Assembly (NCBI GenBank): GCA_020630435.1
Contig: JAHDBJ010000019.1
Coordinates: forward strand, 1-64,000
Direction of reading: 5' to 3'
DNA: 64,000 bases
From: Saprospiraceae bacterium
Lineage (GTDB): Bacteria > Bacteroidota > Bacteroidia > Chitinophagales > Saprospiraceae
A model generated the notes under the pieces. It made no database searches. It was not told the DNA's origin and saw nothing but the letters and a program-made list of their open reading frames with translations. The translations under genes and the position numbers were made by a program. Shown here one piece after another: positions 19,576 through 28,982 of the stretch (within the stretch, counting starts at the first letter, position 1; the number at the start of each line of letters is the position of its first letter).

Positions 19576-21141
19576 ATGATGGTTGACATTAAAAAATTAC
19601 TTTATTTTCTTGGGTATTGTTTAATCATAATAAGTTGTAATCAATCAACAAAAGAGTCTATGGATGCAAATAATAAAGATAAAATTAAAAAAGACAATTC
19701 CATACGGTTAAGCTCTTTTAATGAAAGGAATAGAAACTATAATTATTCGAATGTTATTGGTAAGAAATTAAGTACAATTAGTAAAAAACAGATAAAAGTA
19801 TTAACCCCAAACTTATATAAATCTTGGGGGGAATGCTTAAAAAAGAATAAGGACATCAAAGTTTTTATACTTAAACCAGGAACATATACAGATTGGCAAA
19901 GGGTCTCGTTACATCCCAAAATGCCCAAATTAGATAAGGAGATATATATTTTATCTGAAAAACATTATCAGGATATTTTAGATAAAAAAAAATTAGTACA
20001 TCCATATAATTATGAAGAATCGGATAAGGTTTATGCTGCTGGGTTTTATTTTATTGATACACGTAAATTTTATATGGGAGGACTTACTTTTTATTCTAAA
20101 AATGTAGAAAAAAAAGGGATCATAGGTACTCAAGGAAATTTACTTAGAGATGATAGCTCTTACAATATAATAGATTATTGTTATTTTAAAGATATATGCA
20201 AAACGAATGCAATTGTAATAGGTAATTCTAGCTTTAATAAAATCCAAAATTGTGTATTTGAACAATCCCATCCGTCTTTTAATACTGACCTTGGTGCAAT
20301 TTCTATTAGAGCTAATAGAGGGAAACAGAGCATAAGAAATGAGATCCTTAATAATGAAATTATTAATTGGAATGATGGGATGGGCATTGTAAGGCAAATA
20401 TCTAAAAGAGACCCAAAATTTGATAAAGTTGGTTCTGGTGCAGGAACAGTTATAAAAAATAATGATTTTTATTTAACAGATATAATGAGAGTGAAAATTG
20501 GCGATGAAGAATTCGCTTATGCAGAAAATGCAATTGATTGTAAACAAGGGACTAAATCGAATTTACCAGAAGACAAAATTCGAATTATAGGAAATCGATT
20601 TTGGGGGTATAGATATACAAACAGAAAATATGGCTCAAGTGGATCAGGGGGAAGTGCTATTGCTTTACATAGAGATGCTTCTAACTTTATCATTGAAGAA
20701 AATATAATATTTGATTGTCCAGTTGGTATTAGAATTTCTAAAACTAATCCTAGATATCCTGATGAAAAAACTGAAAACATAACTATTAGAAATAATATCT
20801 TCTACAACATAAAAGACTATAGTAACTTTAAGTATGATGGAACTGCTTTCTATCTTGGGCGAGGAGCCGAAATAGAAGGAAATATTATAGTAAATACTCC
20901 TAATGAAATGATATTCCGAACCCCTAGAACCTCACTTGAATTTAATTCCAATGTGATTATTAATAATGAAAATAAATATGTTCCAAAATATAAAAAACTT
21001 GAAAAGACTCAAGATTTAAGGTATCTGAAAGTAAAAAAACAAGGAAAGGAAAGAACTTTTAGTTGTATTATTAAACAATGGACTAATCCTGAAACTAAAT
21101 ATTTTTGGAACCTGCCTAAAAATATAGATTTAAAAAAATGA
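19576..21141 (+). CDS. Beta-helix lipoprotein, possible polysaccharide lyase or epimerase
   Basis: A 521-residue exported lipoprotein. The N-terminus is a lipoprotein signal peptide with IISC and the acylated cysteine at position 21. The body has repeated Asn-rich strands, such as NKIQNCVFEQS, NEILNNEIINWNDG and ENITIRNNIFYNI, characteristic of right-handed parallel beta-helix proteins in the pectate-lyase-like group (polysaccharide lyases, alginate epimerases, chondroitinase B-like enzymes). I could not identify catalytic residues, so lyase, epimerase or binding role remains open. It overlaps wecB by 4 nt (ATGA), placing an extracytoplasmic glycan-active protein within the biosynthetic operon. 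Confidence 0.75.
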   Translation: MMVDIKKLLYFLGYCLIIISCNQSTKESMDANNKDKIKKDNSIRLSSFNERNRNYNYSNVIGKKLSTISKKQIKVLTPNLYKSWGECLKKNKDIKVFILKPGTYTDWQRVSLHPKMPKLDKEIYILSEKHYQDILDKKKLVHPYNYEESDKVYAAGFYFIDTRKFYMGGLTFYSKNVEKKGIIGTQGNLLRDDSSYNIIDYCYFKDICKTNAIVIGNSSFNKIQNCVFEQSHPSFNTDLGAISIRANRGKQSIRNEILNNEIINWNDGMGIVRQISKRDPKFDKVGSGAGTVIKNNDFYLTDIMRVKIGDEEFAYAENAIDCKQGTKSNLPEDKIRIIGNRFWGYRYTNRKYGSSGSGGSAIALHRDASNFIIEENIIFDCPVGIRISKTNPRYPDEKTENITIRNNIFYNIKDYSNFKYDGTAFYLGRGAEIEGNIIVNTPNEMIFRTPRTSLEFNSNVIINNENKYVPKYKKLEKTQDLRYLKVKKQGKERTFSCIIKQWTNPETKYFWNLPKNIDLKK

Positions 21142-22235
21142 ATATACTAAACGTAGTAGGTGCAAGACCAAATTTTATGAAAGTTGCACCACTCCACCGT
21201 GCTTTTGTAGCACACCCACAAATCAACTCTAAAATCTTACATACAGGACAACATTATGATGCAAAAATGAGTGATGTTTTCTTTAATCAATTAGGGCTAC
21301 CCAAACCTCATTATTATCTTGGAATAGGAGGCGGTTCGCATACTTGGACAACCGCTAATATCATGCTCAAGTTTGAAGAAATATTAAAGGCAGAACGTCC
21401 AGATTTAGTCCTAGTTGTTGGAGATGTCAACTCAACAGTAGCCTGTACTCTAGTCGCAATAAAAATGGGAATCCCTGTAGCTCATGTAGAGGCAGGATTA
21501 CGAAGTGGAGATAGAACAATGCCAGAAGAACTTAATAGATTAATGACGGATTGTGTAGCTGACTACCTTTTTGTTACAGAACAAAGTGGTATGATAAATC
21601 TTGCAAAAGAAGGGGTTGAGGATGAAAAAGTATTTTTTGTAGGGAATGTGATGATAGATTCTCTTGTTCACTTTCGAAAAAAAGCTGCTGAATCTACAAT
21701 CTTAGAAGAAATTGGAGTGAAAACAAAAGAGTATGTTCTTATGACAATGCATCGACCCCATAATGTAGATAATGATAAAGGACTCAAGGATATTATTCAA
21801 ATAATTAAGGATACTACAGTACATAAAAAAGTGGTATTTGCTATACATCCTCGTACTACTAATAGTATGAAAAAACATAACCTTTACGAAGAATTGGAAT
21901 CTATAGATGGGCTAATTTTATTAGGGCCACAAGGTTATTTAGAGTTCTTAAAACTGATGGATAATGCAGCATTGATTATAACGGATTCTGGAGGTATTCA
22001 AGAAGAAACTACTTTCCTTCAAGTTCCTTGTATGACGTTTAGAGATACAACAGAACGTCCTATAACGGTTGATTTGGGAACAAATTTCTTGATGGAAGAT
22101 CTTAACCCCCAAACGGTTAAATTACAAATGGAAAGTATCATAAAAGGTAATGCTAAACAAGGTGCAATTCCTCCACTCTGGGATGGAAAAACATCAGAAC
22201 GAATTGCCAATATTTTATCAGAAAAACTAGCATAA
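21138..22235 (+). CDS. wecB: Non-hydrolysing UDP-GlcNAc 2-epimerase (WecB)
   Basis: Interconverts UDP-GlcNAc and UDP-ManNAc (or the matching fucosamine precursor in FnlC-type relatives). The 365 residues contain NVVGARPNFMKVAPLHRAF, GDVNSTVACTLVA, HVEAGLRSGDRTMPEELNR and TDSGGIQEETTFL, all hallmarks of the family. No WecC (UDP-ManNAc dehydrogenase) or FnlA/FnlB is in the window, so the product may be used as ManNAc or a modified form. It starts inside the stop of the upstream lipoprotein gene and lies 7 bp before the bi-domain oxidoreductase. Confidence 0.93.
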   Translation: MNILNVVGARPNFMKVAPLHRAFVAHPQINSKILHTGQHYDAKMSDVFFNQLGLPKPHYYLGIGGGSHTWTTANIMLKFEEILKAERPDLVLVVGDVNSTVACTLVAIKMGIPVAHVEAGLRSGDRTMPEELNRLMTDCVADYLFVTEQSGMINLAKEGVEDEKVFFVGNVMIDSLVHFRKKAAESTILEEIGVKTKEYVLMTMHRPHNVDNDKGLKDIIQIIKDTTVHKKVVFAIHPRTTNSMKKHNLYEELESIDGLILLGPQGYLEFLKLMDNAALIITDSGGIQEETTFLQVPCMTFRDTTERPITVDLGTNFLMEDLNPQTVKLQMESIIKGNAKQGAIPPLWDGKTSERIANILSEKLA

Positions 22236-22242
22236 TATTTTA

Positions 22243-24351
22243 ATGAAACAAATTATACAAGACTTAAAGAAAGGAAACACTATCTTAGAAGAAGTTCCAG
22301 CACCAAAAGTAAAAAAAGGCTGTGTTTTAATTCAAACAACAAGAAGTTTAGTCTCTTTAGGAACAGAACGGATGCTAGTTGAATTTGGAAAAGCAAATCT
22401 TATCTCAAAAGCTAGACAACAACCTGATAAGGTGAAAATGGTCTTAGATAAAATTAGAGCTGATGGTTTATTACCAACACTTAATGCGGTGTTCAATAAG
22501 TTAGAACAACCATTACCGTTAGGATATTGTAATGTAGGAAAAATTATAGAAGTAGGAGAGGGGGTAAAAGATTTTAAAGTAGGAGATAGAGTAGCATCTA
22601 ATGGAAACCATGCCGAATTTGTCTGTGTCCCACAAAACTTAGTGGCACACATACCTGATAATGTTTCTGATGAAGCTGCTGCCTTTACTGTTATTGGGTC
22701 TATTGGTTTACAAGGAATTCGTCTACTTAATCCAACACTTGGAGAAACAGTTGTCGTGATAGGTCTAGGATTAATCGGTCTGATCACAGCAGAATTACTT
22801 AAGGCAAATGGTTGTAAAGTTATCGGTATTGACTTAGATGATAATAAAATTAAAATCGCTGAAGAAAAGGGCATTATAACCATTAATCCTAAGGATGGTG
22901 GGGATGTAGTGAAATTTGTAAACAGTCAAACCAACGGAATTGGCGCAGATGGTGTAGTCATAACAGCTTCTGCTAAAACGAATGATATTATTAGTCAAGC
23001 TGCTCAAATGAGTCGTAAACGAGGAAGAATTGTTCTAGTGGGAGTCATTGGTTTAAATATTAGTAGAGCAGATTTTTATGAAAAAGAATTATCGTTTCAA
23101 GTTTCTTGTTCTTATGGACCAGGACGTTACGATGATGATTATGAACAAAAAGGCATTGATTATCCGCTTCCATATGTTCGATGGACAGAAAAACGAAACT
23201 TTGAAACAATTTTGGATGCGCTGTCTTCTGGTAACTTAGATGTTTCCCCCCTAATCACAGAAATTATTGATTTAGACAATTATCTTCAAATATATGGTGA
23301 AATTGGAGCGTCTAAATCTATAGCATCTATTATTAAATATAAAGAGGATGCTGTTTATAATAATACAGTTACTGTAAAACAGAAAAGCTTCCAAACTTCA
23401 AAAGGAGTTTTAGGTATAATAGGAGCAGGAAATTTTACGAAGATGACAATGTTACCAATACTTAAAAATGCAAATATAAAGTATATCACAAGTCAAAGAG
23501 GAGTGAATGGAACAACAATGGCAAAAAAATATGGAATTGCCAATAGTACCACCAACTATAAAGATATTTTAAAGGATGCTGATGTAGATGCTGTAATTAT
23601 TACAACACGTCATAATCTTCATGCAGAGATGACTATAGAAACACTAAAAGCAAATAAACATACATTTGTTGAAAAACCACTAGCTTTATCTCAAGAAGAA
23701 CTAAATAGAATCATAGAAGCACATGAAAGAGCATCTGGAACATTAATGGTTGGATTTAATAGACGATTTTCACCACATATTCAAAAAATTAAGGCTTTAC
23801 TCTCTCCCAAAGTACCTAAAAATATGATCGCTACAATGAATGCAGGAGCAATTCCTACAAATGTGTGGATACATGATATGAAAATTGGAGGAGGAAGAAT
23901 AATTGGAGAAGCTTGTCACTATATTGATCTACTCATTTATCTTTCTGGGAGTAAAGTCAAAGCAGTTTGTATGAATGCTTTAGGTACTAATCCTCCTGAA
24001 AATACAGATAATGCTAGTATTCATTTAAAATTTGAAAATGGCGATCTGGGAGTTGTGAATTATTTTGCAAATGGTCATAAATCTTATTCTAAAGAAAGAG
24101 TTGAAGTTTATTCTCAAGAAACTACTTTCATAATGGATAATTTTAGAACTACAAAAGGCTATGGTGTAAAAGGGTTTACGTCTTTAAAAACACAACTAGA
24201 TAAAGGACATAAAGCACAATTTAGTCAATATGTAAAACGTATTCAAGAAGGCGGAGAGCCTCTAATTCCATTTGATGAACTTGTAAATTCTGCAAAGGCC
24301 TCTTTTGCAGCAATGGAGTCCTTAAAAAAGGGAACTTGGGTTGATGTTTAA
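22243..24351 (+). CDS. Bi-domain oxidoreductase: zinc-type dehydrogenase plus Gfo/Idh/MocA
   Basis: A 702-residue natural fusion. Residues 1 to about 365 form a medium-chain (zinc-type alcohol dehydrogenase) domain with the nucleotide-binding loop GLGLIGLITAELLKANG. From about residue 385 a Gfo/Idh/MocA domain begins at GIIGAGNFTKMTMLPIL, with VEKPLALSQEEL and GGGRIIGEACHYIDLL further on. This two-dehydrogenase architecture occurs in bacterial polysaccharide loci beside heparinase II/III-like genes, as here. It presumably oxidises and reduces a nucleotide sugar or a glycan-derived sugar; the reaction is not known to me. Spacing suggests co-transcription with wecB. Confidence 0.85.
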   Translation: MKQIIQDLKKGNTILEEVPAPKVKKGCVLIQTTRSLVSLGTERMLVEFGKANLISKARQQPDKVKMVLDKIRADGLLPTLNAVFNKLEQPLPLGYCNVGKIIEVGEGVKDFKVGDRVASNGNHAEFVCVPQNLVAHIPDNVSDEAAAFTVIGSIGLQGIRLLNPTLGETVVVIGLGLIGLITAELLKANGCKVIGIDLDDNKIKIAEEKGIITINPKDGGDVVKFVNSQTNGIGADGVVITASAKTNDIISQAAQMSRKRGRIVLVGVIGLNISRADFYEKELSFQVSCSYGPGRYDDDYEQKGIDYPLPYVRWTEKRNFETILDALSSGNLDVSPLITEIIDLDNYLQIYGEIGASKSIASIIKYKEDAVYNNTVTVKQKSFQTSKGVLGIIGAGNFTKMTMLPILKNANIKYITSQRGVNGTTMAKKYGIANSTTNYKDILKDADVDAVIITTRHNLHAEMTIETLKANKHTFVEKPLALSQEELNRIIEAHERASGTLMVGFNRRFSPHIQKIKALLSPKVPKNMIATMNAGAIPTNVWIHDMKIGGGRIIGEACHYIDLLIYLSGSKVKAVCMNALGTNPPENTDNASIHLKFENGDLGVVNYFANGHKSYSKERVEVYSQETTFIMDNFRTTKGYGVKGFTSLKTQLDKGHKAQFSQYVKRIQEGGEPLIPFDELVNSAKASFAAMESLKKGTWVDV

Positions 24352-24374
24352 TATACAAAAGAAGTACCTTAATA

Positions 24375-26279
24375 ATGTTATCTAAATTTAAGTTTCTCCT
24401 TCAAGTTTATAAAAATATGGGTTGGCGATATGTCAACTTTCGAGCTGGATTTGAATTGAAAAAAAGAGTGGGCATTTTGAAAAGAAAATTTCCCATTAAT
24501 CCTGTTCAAAAACAAGTTATTAGCCTTGAGGAATGGAAAAAACTAAAAGTTAAATACTTCTTTTCAAGTAGAGAATTTGTGAAAGTCGAAAAGAGACCTA
24601 ATAAGGAATTAAAAGAGGAGTTTGAGAAATTTTTAAATGGAGAAGTATTATATTTTAATGCGACCTATCATAAAATAGGTAAAGATTATAATTGGCTCAC
24701 CAATCCTTCTAATGGTTACCAACATGATATAACCAAACACTGGTTAGAGATACCTGATTTATCAACAGAAGCGGGTGATATAAAATACATTTGGGAAAAA
24801 TCTCGCTTTTCCTTTTTGTATACTTTAATGAGATATGATTTTCATTTTGAAGAAGATCATGCTAAAATCGTTTTTGAGGAGATTGAAAGTTGGATTGATT
24901 CAAATCCTATAAATCAAGGCCCAAACTGGATATGTAGTCAAGAAATCTCTCTTAGAACAATGAATTGGCTCTTTGCACTCAACTTTTATAAAAATTCAAA
25001 AGAGTTAACTGAAGAGCGATTTCAAAAGATAATTCATGTTATATATTGGCAATTAAAACACGTTTATGCGAATATTAACTTTTCTAGGATAGCGGTACGT
25101 AATAACCATGCTATTACAGAAGTGTTAATGCTATATATTGGGGGGATGTTGTTTCCTTTTTTCCCAGAAGCTAAGGTTTGGAAAACCAAAGGTAAAAAAT
25201 GGTTTGAAGAAGAAATTGACTATCAAATCTATGAGGATGGAACATTCTTACAATTTTCTCATAATTATCATAGAGTAGTTATCCAATTACTGACGCTTGG
25301 TTTCAATTTAGCAGAGTTGAACAATGAATCATTTTCATCAAAAACCTATGATCGAGCTAGAAAATCTTTAAACTATCTATATCAATGTTGTAATGAGAGT
25401 GATGGTCATCTGCCAAACTATGGCCCAAATGATGGAGCACTCTTTTTTAACCTAAATGATGAAAATTATAGAGATTATCGCCCACAACTCAATGCACTAG
25501 CCTATTTCTTTAATAGAAAATATTGTTTTGAAGATGCAAGATTACAAGAAGATGGACAATGGTACAGTTCTAATATTGCCACAACTTCTCAACAAGAGCC
25601 AATAACCTTGTCCTATGAAAAGATTAGTACTTTTGATGTTGGAGGATACTATCTTATTAGGGATGATAAGAGTTTTGCTTTTATAAAATGTGGAGCATAT
25701 AAAAACAGACCCACTCATGCTGATAATTTACATTTTGATTTGTGGTATAAGGGGGTTAATGTACTAAGAGATGCAGGTTCATATCGATACAATACAGATA
25801 AGTCGCTCATAAGTTATTTTAAAGGTACAAAAGCTCATAATACAGTTGTTTTAGGAGAAGAAACACAAATGAAACAAGGTCCTCGATTTATTTGGTTTAA
25901 TTGGTCACAATCCATTTATGTGTTACTAAAGGAAACGATTGAATCTATAGTGTTTGAAGGCAAAATAAAAGCATTTGGACACCTTGATCCAAATATTACA
26001 CATGAAAGAAAAGTAACAAAATCAAAATATAAAAATGAATGGATTATTCTTGATTTTGTAGAACATACAACAGATTTACCCCTAAAACAATATTGGAATA
26101 TTAGTAAAGAGTTTGAGACAAATTTTGATATTGAGGCGGTTAATGAACAAGGAGATAGTATACCTAAGACTTATAATAAAGCATGGTATTCGAGTTTTTA
26201 TGGGGTGAAAGAAGAGAGCAAAGCAATTGTTTTTGAGTCTTATGGTAAATACATCAAAACTATAATTAAAGAAAAATGA
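24375..26279 (+). CDS. Heparinase II/III-like protein without export signal
   Basis: A 634-residue protein of the heparinase II/III / alginate lyase-like group. An alpha-helical (alpha/alpha)-toroid part fills the first 370 residues (FHFEEDHAKIVFEEIESW, NWICSQEISLRTMNWLFAL, RNNHAITEVLMLYIGG). A beta-sheet part with THADNLHFDLWYKGVNVLRD and KAHNTVVLGEE follows, matching the heparinase II/III C-terminal domain. No signal peptide is evident: the N-terminus is basic and not strongly hydrophobic. In biosynthetic loci such proteins may edit or modify glycans rather than degrade food polymers. The stop overlaps the start of the next glycosyltransferase (ATGA). Confidence 0.84.
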   Translation: MLSKFKFLLQVYKNMGWRYVNFRAGFELKKRVGILKRKFPINPVQKQVISLEEWKKLKVKYFFSSREFVKVEKRPNKELKEEFEKFLNGEVLYFNATYHKIGKDYNWLTNPSNGYQHDITKHWLEIPDLSTEAGDIKYIWEKSRFSFLYTLMRYDFHFEEDHAKIVFEEIESWIDSNPINQGPNWICSQEISLRTMNWLFALNFYKNSKELTEERFQKIIHVIYWQLKHVYANINFSRIAVRNNHAITEVLMLYIGGMLFPFFPEAKVWKTKGKKWFEEEIDYQIYEDGTFLQFSHNYHRVVIQLLTLGFNLAELNNESFSSKTYDRARKSLNYLYQCCNESDGHLPNYGPNDGALFFNLNDENYRDYRPQLNALAYFFNRKYCFEDARLQEDGQWYSSNIATTSQQEPITLSYEKISTFDVGGYYLIRDDKSFAFIKCGAYKNRPTHADNLHFDLWYKGVNVLRDAGSYRYNTDKSLISYFKGTKAHNTVVLGEETQMKQGPRFIWFNWSQSIYVLLKETIESIVFEGKIKAFGHLDPNITHERKVTKSKYKNEWIILDFVEHTTDLPLKQYWNISKEFETNFDIEAVNEQGDSIPKTYNKAWYSSFYGVKEESKAIVFESYGKYIKTIIKEK

Positions 26280-27535
26280 ATATTTTATTAGTACATCAGT
26301 ATTTTCATGACAAAGAAGTTGTCGGAGGATCACGATTTAATGAGATGGTTGATTTTTGGGCAAAAAAGGGACATAATATCACAGTCTTAGCAGGAATGAT
26401 TCACTATGGTGCGACGTCTAGTTTAGAAAAAGAAGACAAGTACAAAGGAAAAATATTATATAAGGAAGAATATGATAAAAATATAACGGTTATTCGATGT
26501 CATGTTTCAGAATCATATAATAAAAATTTTTTAGGAAGGCTATGGGGATATATTTCCTTTACATTTTCAAGTATTTGGGGCGGAATAAGGGAGGCAAAAG
26601 ATAAATATGATTTGGTTCTAGTAACCTCCCCTCCATTGTTTGTAGGTTTTACAGGTTATTTAGTAAGTCGCTTGAAAGGCGTTCCTTTAGTATTTGAAGT
26701 AAGGGACTTATGGCCCGAATCAGCCATAGATGCAGGGGTGTTAAAAAATCGATTCATCATAAAAGGTGCTTATTGGTTTGAAAAATTTATTTATAAAAAA
26801 TCAAAGCTAATCAACGTACTTACACCAGCTTTTGAGAAAACAATGTTGGAGAAAAAACAAATACCTAAGGAAAAACTAATCTTGATACCTAATGCAACCG
26901 ACTTTAGAATGTCAGACGAATTGTTTGCTAGTTTTGATACAACTGATTTTAGGAAAGAATTAGATTGGGAAGGCAAATTTGTAGTGATTTATGTAGGGGC
27001 ACACGGAGTTGCAAATGACCTAATTCAAATGGTACAAACGGCTGAGATATTGAAAGAAAATAAAGATATTTTATTGGTTTGTGTGGGAGATGGTATGCAA
27101 AAGAAAGAGGTCGTGGAAGCCGCCAAGGAACGGAAACTCGAAAATATTAAGTTTTACCCTTCAGTTCCTAAAAGAGAAGTGCTTAAATATATAATGGCAG
27201 CAGATGCTGGAGCATCTGTTCTTAAAAAGGTCGATGCTTTCAAAACAGTCTATTCCAATAAAACTTTTGACTATATGGGGTGTAAAAAAGCTATTTTGAT
27301 GGTAATTGATGGGGTTTCTAGAGAACTGGTAGAAAAAGCAGAGGCAGGCGTTTATGTAGAACCCGAAAATCCTAAAGATTTTGCTGAAAAAATAAATTAC
27401 CTTTACCAAAACCCCGAATTAGTCAAAAATTATGGAATCAACGGTTATAAGTATGCAAAAATTCATTTTGATAGAGAACGTCTAGCAGAAAAATATCTCG
27501 ATCATTTAGAAACGACGAGTAATAAAAAAAAGTAA
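26276..27535 (+). CDS. Family 4 glycosyltransferase, WbuB-like
   Basis: GT-B retaining glycosyltransferase of 419 residues. The N-terminus has MNILLVHQYFHDKEVVGGSR. The mid-part has FEVRDLWPESAIDAGVL, characteristic of the WbuB group, whose best-known members transfer N-acetyl-L-fucosamine, followed by IPNATDF and VYVGAHGVANDL at the donor site. It starts inside the stop codon of the heparinase-like gene, so the lyase-like protein and this transferase are probably made together. Because FnlA/FnlB are absent, an N-acetylfucosamine donor is not supported here. Confidence 0.87.
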   Translation: MNILLVHQYFHDKEVVGGSRFNEMVDFWAKKGHNITVLAGMIHYGATSSLEKEDKYKGKILYKEEYDKNITVIRCHVSESYNKNFLGRLWGYISFTFSSIWGGIREAKDKYDLVLVTSPPLFVGFTGYLVSRLKGVPLVFEVRDLWPESAIDAGVLKNRFIIKGAYWFEKFIYKKSKLINVLTPAFEKTMLEKKQIPKEKLILIPNATDFRMSDELFASFDTTDFRKELDWEGKFVVIYVGAHGVANDLIQMVQTAEILKENKDILLVCVGDGMQKKEVVEAAKERKLENIKFYPSVPKREVLKYIMAADAGASVLKKVDAFKTVYSNKTFDYMGCKKAILMVIDGVSRELVEKAEAGVYVEPENPKDFAEKINYLYQNPELVKNYGINGYKYAKIHFDRERLAEKYLDHLETTSNKKK

Positions 27536-27542
27536 TCCACCT

Positions 27543-28481
27543 ATGTCTGCAAAACCAAATCTTTTTATAATTGGAGGACCTAAAACAGGCTCGACTTCAT
27601 TACATTATTATTTATCACAGCATCCAGATATTTATATGAGTGAAGATAAAGAGCCGCATTACTTTTCTGAAGATTTGAGAATAGAGAGTGACGATTTTCA
27701 TAAACGGCAAAAATATTTTCGTATACGAACTCCTGAACAATATGTAAATTGTTTTATCAATGCCAATGATCAGAAAATTATTGGAGAGGCTTCTACAAGT
27801 TATATCTACTCTAAAAACGCTGCCAAAAATATAGCACAATACAAACCTGAAGCTAAAATTATTGCTATTTTGAGAGAACCCGTAGATATGGCTTATTCTT
27901 GGTTTTTTTGGGAAAGATATAAATCTCAAGAGTCTCTAGAAGATTTTTATACAGCTATAGAAATGGAGGAAAAACGAAAACAAAATCCTGAATTAATTCC
28001 TAAAAATGTAGATTTTCCTTGTTGTGTTTTTTATAGTGATATTGTTAATCATTATGAAAATCTAAACCGTTATTTAGAACATTTCCCTAAAGAGAATATT
28101 TTAGTCCTAATTTATGATGATTATAAAAAAGATACGGTTAAAACATATCAACAAGTATTAAAATTTCTAGAAGTAGATACTTCTTTCCTCCCCGACTTTT
28201 CACAACAAAATGTTACAACTACCGCTCGATTTGGGAAATTAAAATATTGGTTAGATTATGTTATTTTAGATAGAATTAAACTAATGTTTTATAATCAAAG
28301 GAATAATGTTGTATTCAAAACTTTGGGAGCTATATATTATAAGTCTTTTTCTCAAAAAGCGACTAGAGAGCCACTTGATGAACAAACCAATAAACGTTTA
28401 CAAAAACGATTTTATAATATGGTTGAACAAACAGGTGAATTACTAGAAGTTGATCTTTTAACAAAGTGGAATTATAAATAG
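27543..28481 (+). CDS. Sulfotransferase domain protein (third of three)
   Basis: A 312-residue protein of the classical sulfotransferase domain type. The 5'-phosphosulfate loop is GGPKTGSTSLHYYLSQHPDI (from residue 11), followed by KEPHYFSEDL. The 3'-phosphate-binding segment is ILREPVDMAYSWFFWER, with the usual R and S. The C-terminal half has VLIYDDYKKDT and FLEVDTSFLPDF, also common in the family. No signal peptide. It is closest in style to N-deacetylase/sulfotransferase-like bacterial proteins. It lies 7 bp after the WbuB-like gene, at the end of a tight run before a gap. Confidence 0.85.
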   Translation: MSAKPNLFIIGGPKTGSTSLHYYLSQHPDIYMSEDKEPHYFSEDLRIESDDFHKRQKYFRIRTPEQYVNCFINANDQKIIGEASTSYIYSKNAAKNIAQYKPEAKIIAILREPVDMAYSWFFWERYKSQESLEDFYTAIEMEEKRKQNPELIPKNVDFPCCVFYSDIVNHYENLNRYLEHFPKENILVLIYDDYKKDTVKTYQQVLKFLEVDTSFLPDFSQQNVTTTARFGKLKYWLDYVILDRIKLMFYNQRNNVVFKTLGAIYYKSFSQKATREPLDEQTNKRLQKRFYNMVEQTGELLEVDLLTKWNYK

Positions 28482-28565
28482 ACATTATTCTATTTTTATA
28501 TTTAGGAACTTCTTTTTTAAGAATAGAATTTTATAAAACTGTTAGTAGTATGAACAATAATATAA

Positions 28566-28573
28566 TATCTTTG
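28566..28573 (+). promoter_or_regulatory. Candidate Bacteroidota -7 box for the ACP cassette
   Basis: TATCTTTG matches the TAnnTTTG -7 consensus of Bacteroidota sigma-A promoters, and a weak -33-like TTAG stands 19 nt upstream (28543-28546). It lies 63 bp before the ACP start, within a 155 bp gap that otherwise contains no convincing ORF. A short box such as this occurs often by chance in AT-rich DNA. Confidence 0.35.
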
Positions 28574-28636
28574 CCAAAAGAAATAAATTACTGTTCAATT
28601 ATTGAAAATCAAGTAGATAACTAAAATATTATAACA

Positions 28637-28942
28637 ATGAGTTTAGAAAAAATTGAAGGATTAATTATAGAAATCCTTCATGAATTAGCAGAAGAAGAAA
28701 AGTTTAAAAGTTTTCTAGAGGCTAATACAGATACCCCCTTGTATGGAGGGAGTTCTCTATTAGAGAGTATTGATTTAGTAGGTTTATTGGCAGACTTAGA
28801 AGATGCAGTAGCAGATGAATTTGATATCGATATTATTATTGCGGATGAGCGAGCAATGAGCCAACGAATTTCTCCATTTAGAAGTGTTCGGAGTTTAACA
28901 AATTATGTTCAAAAATTGATTGACAAAGTTGAAGTAGAATAA
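28637..28942 (+). CDS. Acyl carrier protein
   Basis: A 101-residue acidic carrier protein. The phosphopantetheine attachment site is Ser44 in the segment SLLESIDLVGLLADLE, with the expected acidic residue before and I-D after the serine. It is longer than the housekeeping fatty-acid ACP (about 78 residues) and has an extended N-terminus and third-helix region. The next genes encode a FabG-like reductase, an AMP-dependent ligase and a sugar acyltransferase. The ACP is therefore likely to carry a special acyl group destined for an amino sugar rather than for lipid synthesis. Confidence 0.85.
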   Translation: MSLEKIEGLIIEILHELAEEEKFKSFLEANTDTPLYGGSSLLESIDLVGLLADLEDAVADEFDIDIIIADERAMSQRISPFRSVRSLTNYVQKLIDKVEVE

Positions 28943-28982
28943 ATTTCCTTTATTAGTAACGACTGAAATAAGAAAATATAAC

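Noticed and set aside
22332-22883. 183-codon antisense ORF within the bi-domain oxidoreductase gene
   Set aside because: The + strand frame has clear dehydrogenase motifs here; the antisense translation is low-complexity Ser/Pro/Thr-rich, as expected from a mirrored coding frame.
21138-27535. N-acetyl-L-fucosamine pathway suggested by the WbuB-like gene and the epimerase
   Set aside because: FnlA and FnlB homologs are absent; the epimerase fits WecB as well as FnlC, so the sugar cannot be claimed.
28549-28623. 24-codon ORF before the ACP gene
   Set aside because: Short, no hydrophobic or motif signal and no coupling to the next gene; more likely leader sequence.
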